Positions 46,751 through 57,560 of a DNA stretch of 64,000 bases are shown here, one piece after another; position 1 is the stretch's first letter; each line of letters starts with the position of its first letter. The notes below the pieces were generated by a model that saw nothing but the letters and a program-made list of their open reading frames with translations, had not been told where the DNA came from and made no database searches. The translations under genes were made by a program, and so were the position numbers. Origin of the DNA: Eumeta japonica (taxonomy: Eukaryota; Arthropoda; Insecta; Lepidoptera; Psychidae); the NCBI GenBank assembly GCA_005406025.1, contig BGZK01001567.1:62001-126000 (forward strand), written 5' to 3'.

Positions 46751-47199
46751 TCGTCGCCTCTACAGTTTAATTTATATATCTGTATAATAATAAAACTGTA
46801 AAACAATCGTCGTGAATGGACATTGAGAATAATTGTTATAAACTGAATGTGAGCAATCTAGGGAATGTAACAACAAAATTATTTTAAATAGTTTGTGTGA
46901 ATATGGCAATGTCCAAATTTACTAGACGGAATTTTCATCGAGATTTTATAGGTAACTTAAACGTAATTTGGAGCAACGTACGGACTAAATTTCATCAAAT
47001 ACTGCTAAAGAAAAATTTACTTGATTTTTAAAAAAATCCTTGCCTACGAAGGACGGGTACAGCTAGTTTTCAAATATGTTATTTCGAACTGCTTATCTGG
47101 TTCTTACTTAAATGTCTGTATTACAAAAAATTCCAAAAGTAAATTTATTATATTGAAACATTGTTTATAGATATTAAAACAGGTAAGTAAAAGTCAAAT

Positions 47200-47835
47200 G
47201 TCAAATAAATAATTCTGTTAGGAAATGGAGTATGAATAGTAAATGTCAGTAAGACTATGGTGATGGTGTTTGAAAGGGGCAAAAGCACGACTGAATGCGA
47301 TATATATATATATGTAGAAATGTTTATGAATATGTACAATATGTAGAGTCTGTTTACAAATGGTAGTACAAATGATATCGAAAGGCGGGAAATAAAGTGA
47401 ATGGTGCCTTGCTCGCTATTATGAATAGTAAAAGGGTCTTACGAGAAGCGCGCTTGCTATACATAATGTTGTCCTCATCTCTGTATTTATGTACGGTAGT
47501 GGAAGCTGGGTGTGGCAGAAGAAAAATTTAAGTAGAAGCAATGCGGTGGAGATCCGATATTTGGGTAGTATAGAGAGGGGAGACAGATTTGGGAACAATG
47601 GAAGATGTAGTGAAGAGAGAGAGTGAAGAGTGAATGGAATCAATCTGTAAAACAAATCTATAGAGCGAATATGTGTGATGAAAAGGTCGGCAAGAGTCGC
47701 CCTAGAAAATTATATGCATATCATATTGGTGCCATATCAAAAAAAGGACCAAACTTTAAGTACCTGAAACCAACAAGCTTGCTAGAAGAGATTAATGGAT
47801 GTCAGGAAACAAGAGAGATATGCAAAGACCTGACC
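47200..47835 (+). mobile_element. RT-LINE 3' half, interrupted at 47836
   Basis: Frame-shifted remnants of a reverse-transcriptase LINE C-terminus. ISVFMYGSGSWVWQKKN near 47475 is the A-L-YGSE-W type block after the RT palm. It is followed by ANMCDEKVGKSRPRKLYAYH near 47668, the linker KKG, and a KRLMDV-like segment near 47790. The matching tail (MWKS.VS) is found at 48240, after a 404-bp insertion. Copies of the same tail occur at 6690 and 18960. Confidence 0.68.
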
Positions 47836-48239
47836 TGACATTAAAAGCCGAATTGAAATGGATAGTAAGATCGGGATTGACAACAAACTAAAGAACATTA
47901 AAGATAAAGTACTTAAATCTTTTCCACGCTGGCAAGATAACAAGTAAAATTAAATCGTAAAATAAAACAAACATTTCGAAATTTCAATACGCGCTCAGCG
48001 AATCGCGAGAGAAACGACCATTATTTTGCTCTCTTGATATTATCATCGGCACAATAATCGAGCAATGTTCATTAAAGTAATCATCAAACGAACCTGAACT
48101 GAGGATTATCCAAATGAACAAAAAACTATCACATAGAAACATAACATACCTTAATAAAGAGTTCATCTAGATTATTATTAGATAGTTTTCATGATATTTA
48201 ATGTTTGATATTTCCGCAAAAACGTTGAAACGTTTAAAC
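47836..48239 (+). repeat. 404-bp repeat R2, copy 1, inserted in the LINE
   Basis: Nearly identical to the reverse complement of 49879-50284. It separates the LINE block ending at 47835 from its tail starting at 48240, so it behaves as an inserted mobile sequence. No inverted ends and no clear target duplication were seen. Its first 110 bp resemble a coding 3' end; see the entry for copy 2. Confidence 0.75.
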
Positions 48240-48330
48240 GATACCATGTGGAAATCTAAAGTCACCGTCCTCCTTTCTAGGAAATAAGCGTGAGTTTATA
48301 TTATTATTATTATTATTATTAAAACCAGCA
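48240..48330 (+). mobile_element. RT-LINE terminal tail after the R2 insertion
   Basis: ACCATGTGGAAATCTAAAGTCACCG and GAAATAAGCGTGAGTTTATA followed by (TTA)n, the same 3' end as the LINE copies at 6790 and 19000. Confidence 0.6.
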
Positions 48331-49217
48331 TTGCTAAAAAAATTATTATATTAACAGATTAAATAAACCAGCTCTTCTTACTTATTACTAGACACTAGAA
48401 GACATACACGCCGAGAGATCATTCAGTAAAAAAATAAATGTTTGTAAAAGTTTTCTATTTAAAAATACATAAATTTTATATTTCAATTCTAAATTACGAC
48501 GAAAATAAATAATTACATAAAAAACATAAACAGTTTGAGAAAGTCTCAGTGATTTTACTTATTATAGGTAATTACATATATTGTAATTTTATAAAAAAAA
48601 AACTTCATAAATTACCAATCACCAATATATTATTTAGCAAAATAAAGAACTCGGAGAAAAAAAATTATAGCTTACGATAGCACTAAAACGTTGCCACTAG
48701 CGAGCCGTTTATGACGCATAACCTCATGCGCTAGGTTTTTATTGTCAATTTTTGTTTGGTCAATGTACGAGTAGTTGTAGTCTATGCTAGAGTGGCAGTA
48801 TTGAGCTGTCACATGGACTAAGTACATGATTTTAATTTCGTTTTAGTAACAACGTCACATTGTTCCTACCATAATAATGGATAGTATCTTTGTAACCATG
48901 ACAAAGTTTTTTTGGTATAAAATCAAGTGTACATTCTCTGAATATACTTTCCTTAGTTCTGGTAGCGAATGTACTTTGTGCGTATAGCAATATTTTCTAT
49001 GATTCCGCAACAAAGTAACGTTATGTACCTTCGTTCCTTAGAAAAGTTACAATGTCGATCTTAACCCTTATATTTTCTTGATAGTATACTATGAAGGTAT
49101 TAATATTCCTCACAGGCTGTACGTATTGTTTTAAGACCACTAGAGAGGTGCAAGTTTATTATCCTGTTTTTAAGTTTTTTTCTCACTGTTCTTTCACGAT
49201 CGATTTCCTTATTTCAG
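48331..49217. other. Unassigned, between LINE tail and putative exon
   Basis: AT-rich. 48680-48900 is more balanced but shows no coding signal. A polypyrimidine-containing acceptor ends at 49217. Confidence 0.3.
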
Positions 49218-52200
49218 ATTCATGGCCTCATACTTTAGCCTCTACCGACCTCATTCGGTTCAATGAGAAGTTGGAACAGCTAACGAGCATCATCGCGGCG
49301 ACAACATCCGGGATAAACGAACTCGATGTGTTCTTCCAGGCACGATACGTGTGTTTTAATTTGTCTTAAATTAAAAACTCACTGGGAAATCAAAAACCCA
49401 CTGTCACAATCGAATTGACTAGCTTTTCATACGAAAACAATTCTACAAATCGTTAAGCAACTATGACTTGAAATAGCTTCATTCGATTTTGGTTAAAAAC
49501 CTGTTGATCAAGTTGGCTATGGTCAGAATTCAAGTCTCGATATTTTCTGGATGAAAAGCGACAGCTGTAAATTACTCGGTCACCATCTACTATTCTACTA
49601 CAGATAAATTTCTTTAATATTTAAGTAAATGATTTATGAAGTGTTTCCTTTGAGCGACTCCATAGCGTCCTATATTCCATTTTACAATTTTAACAATGCA
49701 AATCCTGTGGCGAGGCGCGAAACCGCCCGGAATTTCACACCACGGATACACATGGTAATTGAGTTCAGCGGGGAAAACGTCGCACAGCGGCGCTAACACT
49801 AGTTAAGAACTGCGCTGCGAGAATCTTAACTGGAAGTGCAAACTTGCATTAATGCAGTTAAAACTATCCCCGTGTTTAGTTTAAATGTTTCATCGTTTTT
49901 GCGGAAATATCAAACATTAAATATCATGAAAACTATCTAATAATAATCTTGATGAACTCTTTATTAAGGTATGTTATGTTTCTATGTGATAGTTTTTTTG
50001 TTCATTTGGATAATCCTCAGTTCAGGTTCGTTTGATGATTACTTTAATGAACATTGCTCGATTATTGTGCCGATGATAATATCAAGAGAGCAAAATAATG
50101 GTCGTTTCTCTCGCGATTCGCTGAGCGCGTATTGAAATTTCGAAATGTTTGTTTTGTTTTACGATTTAATTTTACTTGTTATCTTGCCAGCGTGGAAAAG
50201 ATTTAAGTACTTCATCTTTAATGTTCATTAGTTTTGTTGTCAATCCCGATCTTGCTATCCATTTTAATTCGGCTTCTAACGTCATTTCCAATTTCAGTCA
50301 ATCAATATACACAAAAAAATGTGCATAAAAAACCAGGTTGCTTAATTTTACCGAGAACTAATAAATGTAACCAGCGTGATGGTTAATAAATTCAAATAGT
50401 TTTCAATAGAATATGATATGCAATGGGTGTTTTATTTTTCTTTATCAGGAAGATATTGAAGTCAGATTAAACAAAAACATATTAGGTAATACGTGGCTTC
50501 TACGGGACTCACGTCACAATAGTCCGTTTCACGTTTGGCATATTCTTTTTATTTCGTAGCCGGTCTTATCTCCATAGGACTTGCTGCGGCCTCTTATCTT
50601 ATTAAGTGACAAGAGACCCCTCGGCTTTACCACGCCATTTGCAGGTCTATCTTTAATTCTTGTCTATAAGAATTTTGTTTACGTGTCAATGTATTTTTCG
50701 ATATTTTTGATGGAAATTTTACACCTTTTTACGATAATGGGTATTGATAGGTATCTATTGATTTGTGATGTCGTATTTTTTCTAGTAATATCGTGAGATA
50801 TGAATATTCTACGATTTAGATAAATTGTTAATAAAATTCCGTTTTTTGGTTTAATTATAAATTCGATAGAAAAAATTGTTAAAACCGAAATAGCTGAATA
50901 TTTATTTTCGAACCGTAGACCCATCCGACACCGCATGGCGATATTTTTACTAATTAATTATTTCTTTATATGAGTATCTTTTAAAATACAATTGCAAAAG
51001 GGAAAAAAATATTTTAACGCATTTCCTTGAATACATATTTTTAATTTTCGTTTTTAATAATATCAAGCACAGTAGTAATAACATGAAAACTAAAATGAAC
51101 GTATTTTGTTTCTAAATCTATACATATAATAAAAAGTAGAACCCGGTGCGTCTCTAGATTAAAAGTATACATGAAAAATAGAGAGAGGACAATAAAATAA
51201 AAATATTGTGAAAGAAAAGAACGATTTTTTTTTGTCTGTCTGTTTACGCACAGCTCTAAAATCACAGAACGGATTTTAATGCAGTTTTCAGGGATAGATA
51301 GAGCATGACTTGGTTCAGAATAAAGGATTTATTTCATTTTAAATTGGATGTCATTAAATAAGTTATCCTCATTTTAAATCTAGCTCGAAAAGTTACGAGG
51401 CTAGTAATAACTGCTTGTATTGAAGACCTATAGACGTCACGATACAAACGAACAACAACGTCCAACAGGAAAAAGGAAACAGAAACCTTCATTTGAGTTG
51501 CTGATCGCGATATGCTCGACTTATCGAAAATAGGGATAAACGGAGAGCGGGACCGGGGTCGAAACCGAATCCGAGACCGGAATCAAAATCAAGAGCGTGA
51601 TCGTATAGGGAACAGTATTGGCACGCAGCCGCTAACGGAAGGCTACTGTATCATATGAATATGTAGACACTTTATGTAAAATAGGTTATATATTTTTTTT
51701 AATTTTGTTATAAATTTTATGGTGTTTTCATTAACTGGCTTTCTTGTCTGTTTGTTTATTCGGATGGGATTTTGCTTTCGATTTTAATTACGATAAATTT
51801 TATCTAAGCTAAAAATTTGAAATTCTAAACATATTTCAAAATTGATGACAATGTAGTATTAACTAGCTTTCTTGTCTGTTTGTTGTTTGTCCGTTTGGTA
51901 GGAGTTAGCAATCAGTTTTGTACTAACTTCCCGATAACTAAAAATATGAAACTTCTAACACAGTTTAAAACGTCAATGCGCTATTAACTGGTTTTCGTAC
52001 TGTCGTTTGTTTGTTCAGTTAGAGTTTTTCAATTAATTTCAAAGTAATTTCTCAATGAGATGGGAACTTAAATCTTTAAAAAGAACTCGAAATTAAATGA
52101 CAATGAAAAAAAACACGGAATATGAAGAAGAATATAGAGATTGCGTTCCTTACACAATTTAAATTTGTAGCTAAGACAATGTGATTCTAAGTCATTGTAA

Positions 52201-54983
52201 AATTCAACACACACAATACTAAAAAGCAAAATTAATTACAGATTAAAAAAAATGAATTACCACGTTCTTAAAATGAACTAAAACGTTTAAAATAATGTGA
52301 TTTTTTGATTATGAATTTTCAACAGGTATAAAGATATTGCAATATTTAAAACAAAAATGTGAGTTTTATAATTCTAAATACCTATTTTTAGAACTAAAAA
52401 ACCTACTTTATAGATATATATAGTAAGAAACATATCAGGGTCTAACCGCGCCTAACGTTGAGGCATCGTACTGTATACAAGAACAGCTTTTGCTATAAAA
52501 TCCTGGAGCGCGAAAGATACAACATTTTCAATCGGCGTGCGCCATACTGTGGATTCGTATTCAATTATTTAGGATTCCCATAAATTAGGGGAGGACTTAC
52601 TAGGGGCGCGGGGGCTCTGCGCGAAATACTCGTGTTCAATTGGCTATATATAGAGGTATAGAAGTACGCTGCAGACGCGTGAGCCAGAAGGAAAACCAGA
52701 CGGTACCGTCGACAAAAGTAGATTACAATTAGAGTCTCGATCAGTGAAATATGACTAAATATTGAAAAAAAAAACAAGAAAAACCTTTATTTCAGCACTA
52801 AAACATAATAGACGTAAACATAGCAATCGTTTCAGCTGCAACCAATTGAGGCTTGAGTTGTTTCTTATACTAAAAAATAAAACTTAAAATAACTCAAAAA
52901 AAAACAACGATAAAGTTTATATAAAAGTAATAAAGAGCATATCTTCATGGCACTTATGAGAAGCGTAGTTTTTTGGCAATAACTCAAAAACAGTATACCC
53001 GACCATGTTCAAAATAATTTTTGTTGTATGTATTTAGTAAGCGGTATCTTCATTATTTTTTTCATATTCTTTGAAAATAAAGTTTAGAAAATAGAGAGGG
53101 GTGGGGGGAAACAATTGTTTCTATTTTCGGAACCATTATTTCCGAAATTATTCATGTAATGATAAAAAAGTCTAAAAAACCTTAAAGTGTTTTTAAAATA
53201 ACTCGAAATGTGTGACACTCGTTAATGTTTACTCAAAAATAGGTTTTTCAGCTTCTCTTATATGTATGGAGTGCCTCCCTATAAATATTGATGTCTGTTA
53301 TTTAACCACCAAACTAAGTAACGGTCTACACAAGATACATACACTATAAATTTCATCAGTACGTACGTACATACGCACGTAATACGTCTAGTAGTTTTTG
53401 ATTATAATGCCTCTGACATACGGACGGACGGACGGACATGACATAACTATAAGGGTTACATTTTTGTCATTTTGACTAGAAACCCTACAAAGCGGGATTA
53501 AGTCTGTATATGACGGACCCAGACAAATTTGTTTTAATTTTGACACCAACAACATTAAGAGCGCTAAAGTGACTTATAAAGACGTTATAAAGGAGTTCAG
53601 AGAGGAGTTCAGAGAAGAGCTCATGTGTGAAAAAAATTAGGCACATCTTTTTTTACAACAGCAGGCAAAAAGCGGCGGACCTGCCAGAATATTTTTATAT
53701 ATCGATAGGGCTGGCTGCAAAAGCAAAAGTTACGGAAGAAAACACGATAGTTATGACATTTCTGCAAGAATTAAAGGCAGGAGTCAAACTTCTATTTTCA
53801 ATTTAAATTTATGATTCGTTCGCATACTTAAAACTAACAATAATGGAATAAAAGCAAATCTACTCCGAAAATCGGGAAGCTAACTTCGAATTGCCTATGG
53901 AGTGGGGAAGCAAGGAAGCTCCCAAGGAACGACCGACACGAGTCCATCACAGCCGTCCGTGACAGAAGCTCGGCCACACTGGCTTCGCAACCGCGAAGAT
54001 CCGGGACTTAATGGCGACACCACTTAATCAACATTGGCACAGACGAAACCAGGGGAGCATAGCGCTATCTCCGACGAACTGTCAAACAGCAGTAATAAAC
54101 CAAGTTCAAGGCGGGAAACCGCTCTACTACCCGCCTAACCTAATAACCTACCCGCCAATCAAGCAAAAGAGTAGCAAGTACGGCTACACTAAATGAAGGT
54201 GATGTGCACCCTTTATTAAATTCTAGGGCTGGCGTGAGCTGCATTTACTCAAACATCATAGACATCAATAAGATTTTTGAACTTTGAAACTCCTGTGTCG
54301 TGTCAAAAGAGGTAAATAGGGCAATTTTGAAATTTATTAGGCTTACATCAATATAATTGTGTATAAATAAACTCTATCTGCATTTAGATCTTATTTTGAG
54401 GACGGATTATTTGAGGCAAAATACGTTTACATTAGTTGTAGTTACACAGATTATAGATGAGAATAAACTTATTTTCAGTAGCAAAGGATTATTTGCACAG
54501 TTTTTGTCTTAGACGCCGGCGCGCTCGAAGCAAAAGTTAGCGTAAGCCGTGATGACATACCTCAAAGTGTGGATCGATGAGAATGAAGAGCACCTATCGA
54601 TGCGCAAAGTAGCTCTCATTTGTGTATGTGTTTCCGTGAAGGTTGGTCATTTATATGAAATAAAGATTTATCTGTCTGTCAACAAAATAAACTACTCGGG
54701 TTGTAGACGGAATACGTTGATCGTTACACGTTTGAGAATACACATTTGACAAATATTCAGGTTTTGAGATCGAAATCAAAACGTAAGATGACATACCAAG
54801 TATATTTTATTGTAAATGTAGTTTGTAAACTAACAATTTTTTTTTAAGATTAGCACACAATCTTATTTAGTAAAAGTGGTATATTTTAATGTTAGCCCGA
54901 AGCAAATAAGTTAATGTGTCTTGTTTTTATGTTGCATGTTACAGTACGTGCTGATGGAGCTCCAGGCGGTTGACGCCGCGTAA
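49218..54983 (+). CDS. Unrecognised gene, two putative 3'-terminal exons
   Basis: Exon 49218-49348 follows a good acceptor (TTCCTTATTTCAG) and ends at TAC|GTGTGT. It encodes SWPHTLASTDLIRFNEKLEQ, then LTSIIAATTSGINELDVFFQ and ARY, an acidic, helix-prone segment with balanced codon use unlike its AT-rich surroundings. Exon 54945-54983 follows CATGTTACAG and, in matching phase 0, adds YVLMELQAVDAA and a TAA stop. The intron would be 5.6 kb. I do not recognise the protein, and no upstream exons were identified between 40 and 49 kb. It could be a real gene end or a decayed exon. The first exon lies between the two inverted R2 repeats. Confidence 0.35.
49440..49875. repeat. Dispersed repeat family R3
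   Basis: Contains GACTTGAAATAGCTTCATTCGATTTTGG, GTGGCGAGGCGCGAAACCGCCCGGAATTTCACACCACGGATACAC, GTCGCACAGCGGCGCTAACACTAGTTAAGAACTGCGCTGCGAGAATCTTAACTGG. I recognise this word order from a repeat widespread in moth genomes. The antisense frame at 49614-49799 is part of it. Confidence 0.55.
49879..50284 (-). repeat. 406-bp repeat R2, copy 2 (inverted relative to copy 1)
   Basis: On the - strand, a frame running into it from about 50310 reads TLEAELKWIARSGLTTKLMN, then IKDEVLKSFPRWQDNK and a TAA stop, followed by about 290 bp of non-coding sequence. Copy 1 keeps the same peptide with a frameshift. This looks like the 3' end of some coding transcript that has been dispersed. The protein is not recognised. 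Identity to copy 1 is very high, with only scattered differences seen. Confidence 0.75.
50285..51730. other. Intergenic, no supported gene
   Basis: 51230-51330 contains a moth repeat tail (TTTGTCTGTCTGTTTACGC, then CAGAACGGATTTTAATGC). 51530-51600 has a degenerate (GACCGG/GAACCG)n run. No exon. Confidence 0.35.
51731..52110. repeat. Tandem array, three units of about 126 bp
   Basis: Units start at 51731, 51859 and 51985 with TTAACTGGCTTTCTTGTCTG, TTAACTAGCTTTCTTGTCTG and TTAACTGGTTTTCGTACTGTC. Each continues with a GTTTGTT run, a GATTTTAATTACGATAA-like segment, AAATTTGAAA and GACAATG. Units are clearly diverged from each other. Confidence 0.7.
52111..53499. other. Intergenic with a dispersed-repeat end
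   Basis: 53340-53480 has ACGTACGTACATACG, (GGAC)n and GACATGACATAACTATAAGGGTT, a word string common to insect dispersed repeats; a weaker copy lies at 59540-59600. No gene. Confidence 0.4.
53500..54240 (+). pseudogene. Possible retroelement gag-like relic
   Basis: Frame-broken reading gives RALKVTYKDVIKEFREEFRE, FFYNSRQKAADLPEYFYIS, TEENTIVMTFLQELKAGVK and a late Arg/Pro-rich stretch, in the order and style of a gag polyprotein of LTR retrotransposons (VEEFY..., then DATIVMTFLQGL). No LTRs, protease or polymerase were found. Low confidence; a random assembly of open frames is possible. Confidence 0.35.
54241..54944. other. Intron of the putative two-exon gene, unassigned
   Basis: 54510-54580 is GC-richer, preceded by TTTGTCTTAG and open as DAGALEAKVSVSRDDIPQSVD before a stop. 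It has no clear donor in phase, so I do not call it an exon. Confidence 0.3.
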
Positions 54984-56640
54984 TTGAAGTCATGGTAGAA
55001 AAAGCGGAAGACGACTAAAAATTTAGAGTGACCCATTTTAAAATTATTAAGATTATGTAAGAAAAGTAAAATATGAAAATAATGTTCGATTTGTGATGGA
55101 GGGCAACTATTCTCATAGGAAAATACGACGGTTCAACCGTGCGATTCGCTATCTGACGTGAAGTGAATCGAGAACGACACCAGACGGTATAGTCAGAGTT
55201 GGTTCCTCGCCTAACTGATTGTTTCAGATGTTGATAGCGGTGCTCACCTAGCCACTGCCACTCAGTGGCTGCCGACATCTTCTGGCAGGCTCTCAAGCCT
55301 TCCAGTGGTCCACCAATTCGTTTCGTTTATTTTTTTTAATTTTCTAAGATGAATTTTCTTTTTATTCTTAGCAGCATGACTAGTCTTTTCGAGTGGTAGT
55401 CTGTCTTTTGAAGTGGTTTTAACAGATGAACATATCCTTGCAGCGTGGCTACGCGTGCTGAGACCTAAATGAGGAACATAAAATCTCTTGTAAATAAATG
55501 GAAACGTAAATTGAAAGCCACTTCAAAGTACGTAACACACCAATCGCATTATAGGATGTTCCACTTATAGAAGACGAAGGCCATAGGATCTTGTACCATA
55601 GCAATTACTACGGAATCCATGTTTTCTTGTTCTCAAGGGATGGAGGGATGATGTAATAAGTATAGAGGGCACGCGAAGCGGCCGGCCCTCATGGTAGCTC
55701 ATAAACGTTAAGTCTATTTATGAGTTTCAAATAATGAAACGAATAATTAATTTTTCCATCCTTGTTTTTTATAACCCTTCTAGTTATTCTGATTACGTTT
55801 TCAATATTTTTTATTTTATTATTGACGTGATTTGCTCTATTCGTTATTTAAACTGGTTTAAAAGTTTTATATACTATTTAACATAGACAGAAATACTCTC
55901 TTTATTATAATAAGCTCTTTCATCATAAAGTTTATATTATCTCGTTATATTTATACTATTTCAAATTATTACTTAACGTTGCTCAATCAATAAATGTTAA
56001 TGACTCATTTATTTTAACACATTTTATTGAAACATATTATCAACTTCAGCTTTTATGATAATAAACACTTAATTATGTTATGACTTGTTAGAATCGTCAT
56101 AGCACTTTTAATCCGGAAATTTGTGTGATTTTTTTTGTGAATTACAAAAGGATTGTAAAGTCTTGATAATGCCAAAGAGATGAATATTAAAATAAACATT
56201 ATATAATTGATACTTTCAAAATATGGGGCTGATAAATTAAAAAGCAGCAAGTGAGATCTGAGTGGTATTACAAAACATAATTATACGCTCCTGTACACAC
56301 TGCATAAGGTTTTTTAAATTTTTTTTATGAAAATTGAAAACTTTTCATAAAATTGGAAAATAATTTTTTTCACTTTGATTTTTGAATTTTCACCAGATCT
56401 TGACATTTTAGGGTTCTTGGAATCTGTTTTCACGATTATCATATCGATGCTCGTGTGCCTTTATGTGTGTGTGTATACGTATATGTATGTGTATGTGTTT
56501 GGTAAGCCTCTCATAACTTTTGAAATGATTAGCCGATCAAAACATAGTTTGAAACATTGGAAAGGGGTCCATTCAACTTAGACTTACTGAAACTTTGAAC
56601 TAAATTTTTATGGTAGATTTTAAGGAATCTCAAAAGCAAA
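54984..56640. other. Intergenic, no supported gene
   Basis: 55000-55320 is open on the - strand (93 aa) without recognised similarity. 55400-55700 is moderately GC-balanced. After 55720 it is AT-rich. Confidence 0.3.
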
Positions 56641-57240
56641 GTGTTCATAAAAATGTTTATTTGAAATAAATTTTAGAGTACTTCACCGATCGATACAAAA
56701 ATCTAACCAACTCTTTCCCCCAAACAGTTACATTGAGTGCCGCAAAATTATGTAAAAGTCGGTTTATTTGTTCAAGAGATATCATCGGAGAAAAATTTTT
56801 TAGATAGTGTTTTTTTACAATATTTTGTAACTAACTCTACCCATAGATTCCAAAATCTATCTAGTTGTTCTTTTCCAAAAACAACGACGATTGTTTCTAA
56901 ATTCATCAAAATCGGTTTATTTGTTTAAAAAACCATTGGAGAAAAATATTTCGAAAAGAGTTTTTTTTTAAATATAATTGAGCTTCTCCACCGATTAATT
57001 GTAAAATCTAACCAGCTCTACTCAATAAAAAGGCGATCGTCGTAAAGTGCATACGCCGATTGGTTTATTTGAGAGATATCGTTAACGAAATGTTCAAAAA
57101 AAAGGATTTTTTTAATTAAAATCGAAGTTCTTCATGGATAGATGTTTAGTACTCAGCATCTTTTTTTCCTTAAATGACTGTGTCGTATTCCGTAAAGCAG
57201 ATTAAAATCAAACAACGTGTTCCAAAGATAATGTAGTTGA
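56641..57240. repeat. Tandem array, four units of about 150 bp
   Basis: Unit ends fall near 56790, 56941, 57087 and 57240. Each unit has a T-run, a TTCWCCGATNGATNCAAAATCTAACCAGCTCT-like block and the closing words ATCGGTTTATTTGTTCAAGAGATATCATCGGAG. The first three are clear; the fourth is more decayed (AAATCAAACAACGTGTTCCAAAGATAATGTAGTTG). Confidence 0.72.
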
Positions 57241-57259
57241 AATATTTAACAATAAAGCA

Positions 57260-57560
57260 AATTTTTAATACTTTTTATAGGTAAGAGCTCAAAGCTTATT
57301 ACGACTATATTTTTAGCTCGGAGACCCTCTTTAGCTTGAGCTTGGACCCTATTTAGATCACGACAGAGACTGCTAGCGAGACTTGTCGCCGTGTGGTGAC
57401 ATCCGGAACTAATGTGCTTGCCGTGACTGTCAATATAGTTTTTGATGTACGGAGCGATTAGTTTCACTTAATTTATAACAACTTATTGGTCAATTCGCCA
57501 GTGATCAGAATTTTCGGTATCGAAAGAAACTTTCTTGACCACTTATCTATGATTGCTCTA
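57260..57560. repeat. Dispersed repeat fragment
   Basis: GTAAGAGCTCAAAGCTTATTACGACTATATTTTTAGCTCGGAGACCCTCTTTAGCTTGAGCTTGGACCCTATTTAGATCACGACAGAGACTGC follows a word order I associate with a moth dispersed repeat. The distal part (57480-57540) echoes R3 (GTCAATTCGCCAGTGATCAGAATTTTCGGTATC). Confidence 0.4.

Noticed and set aside
47623..47838. A 71-aa host protein
   Set aside because: The peptide is a LINE C-terminus recognisable also at 6690; upstream frames are broken.
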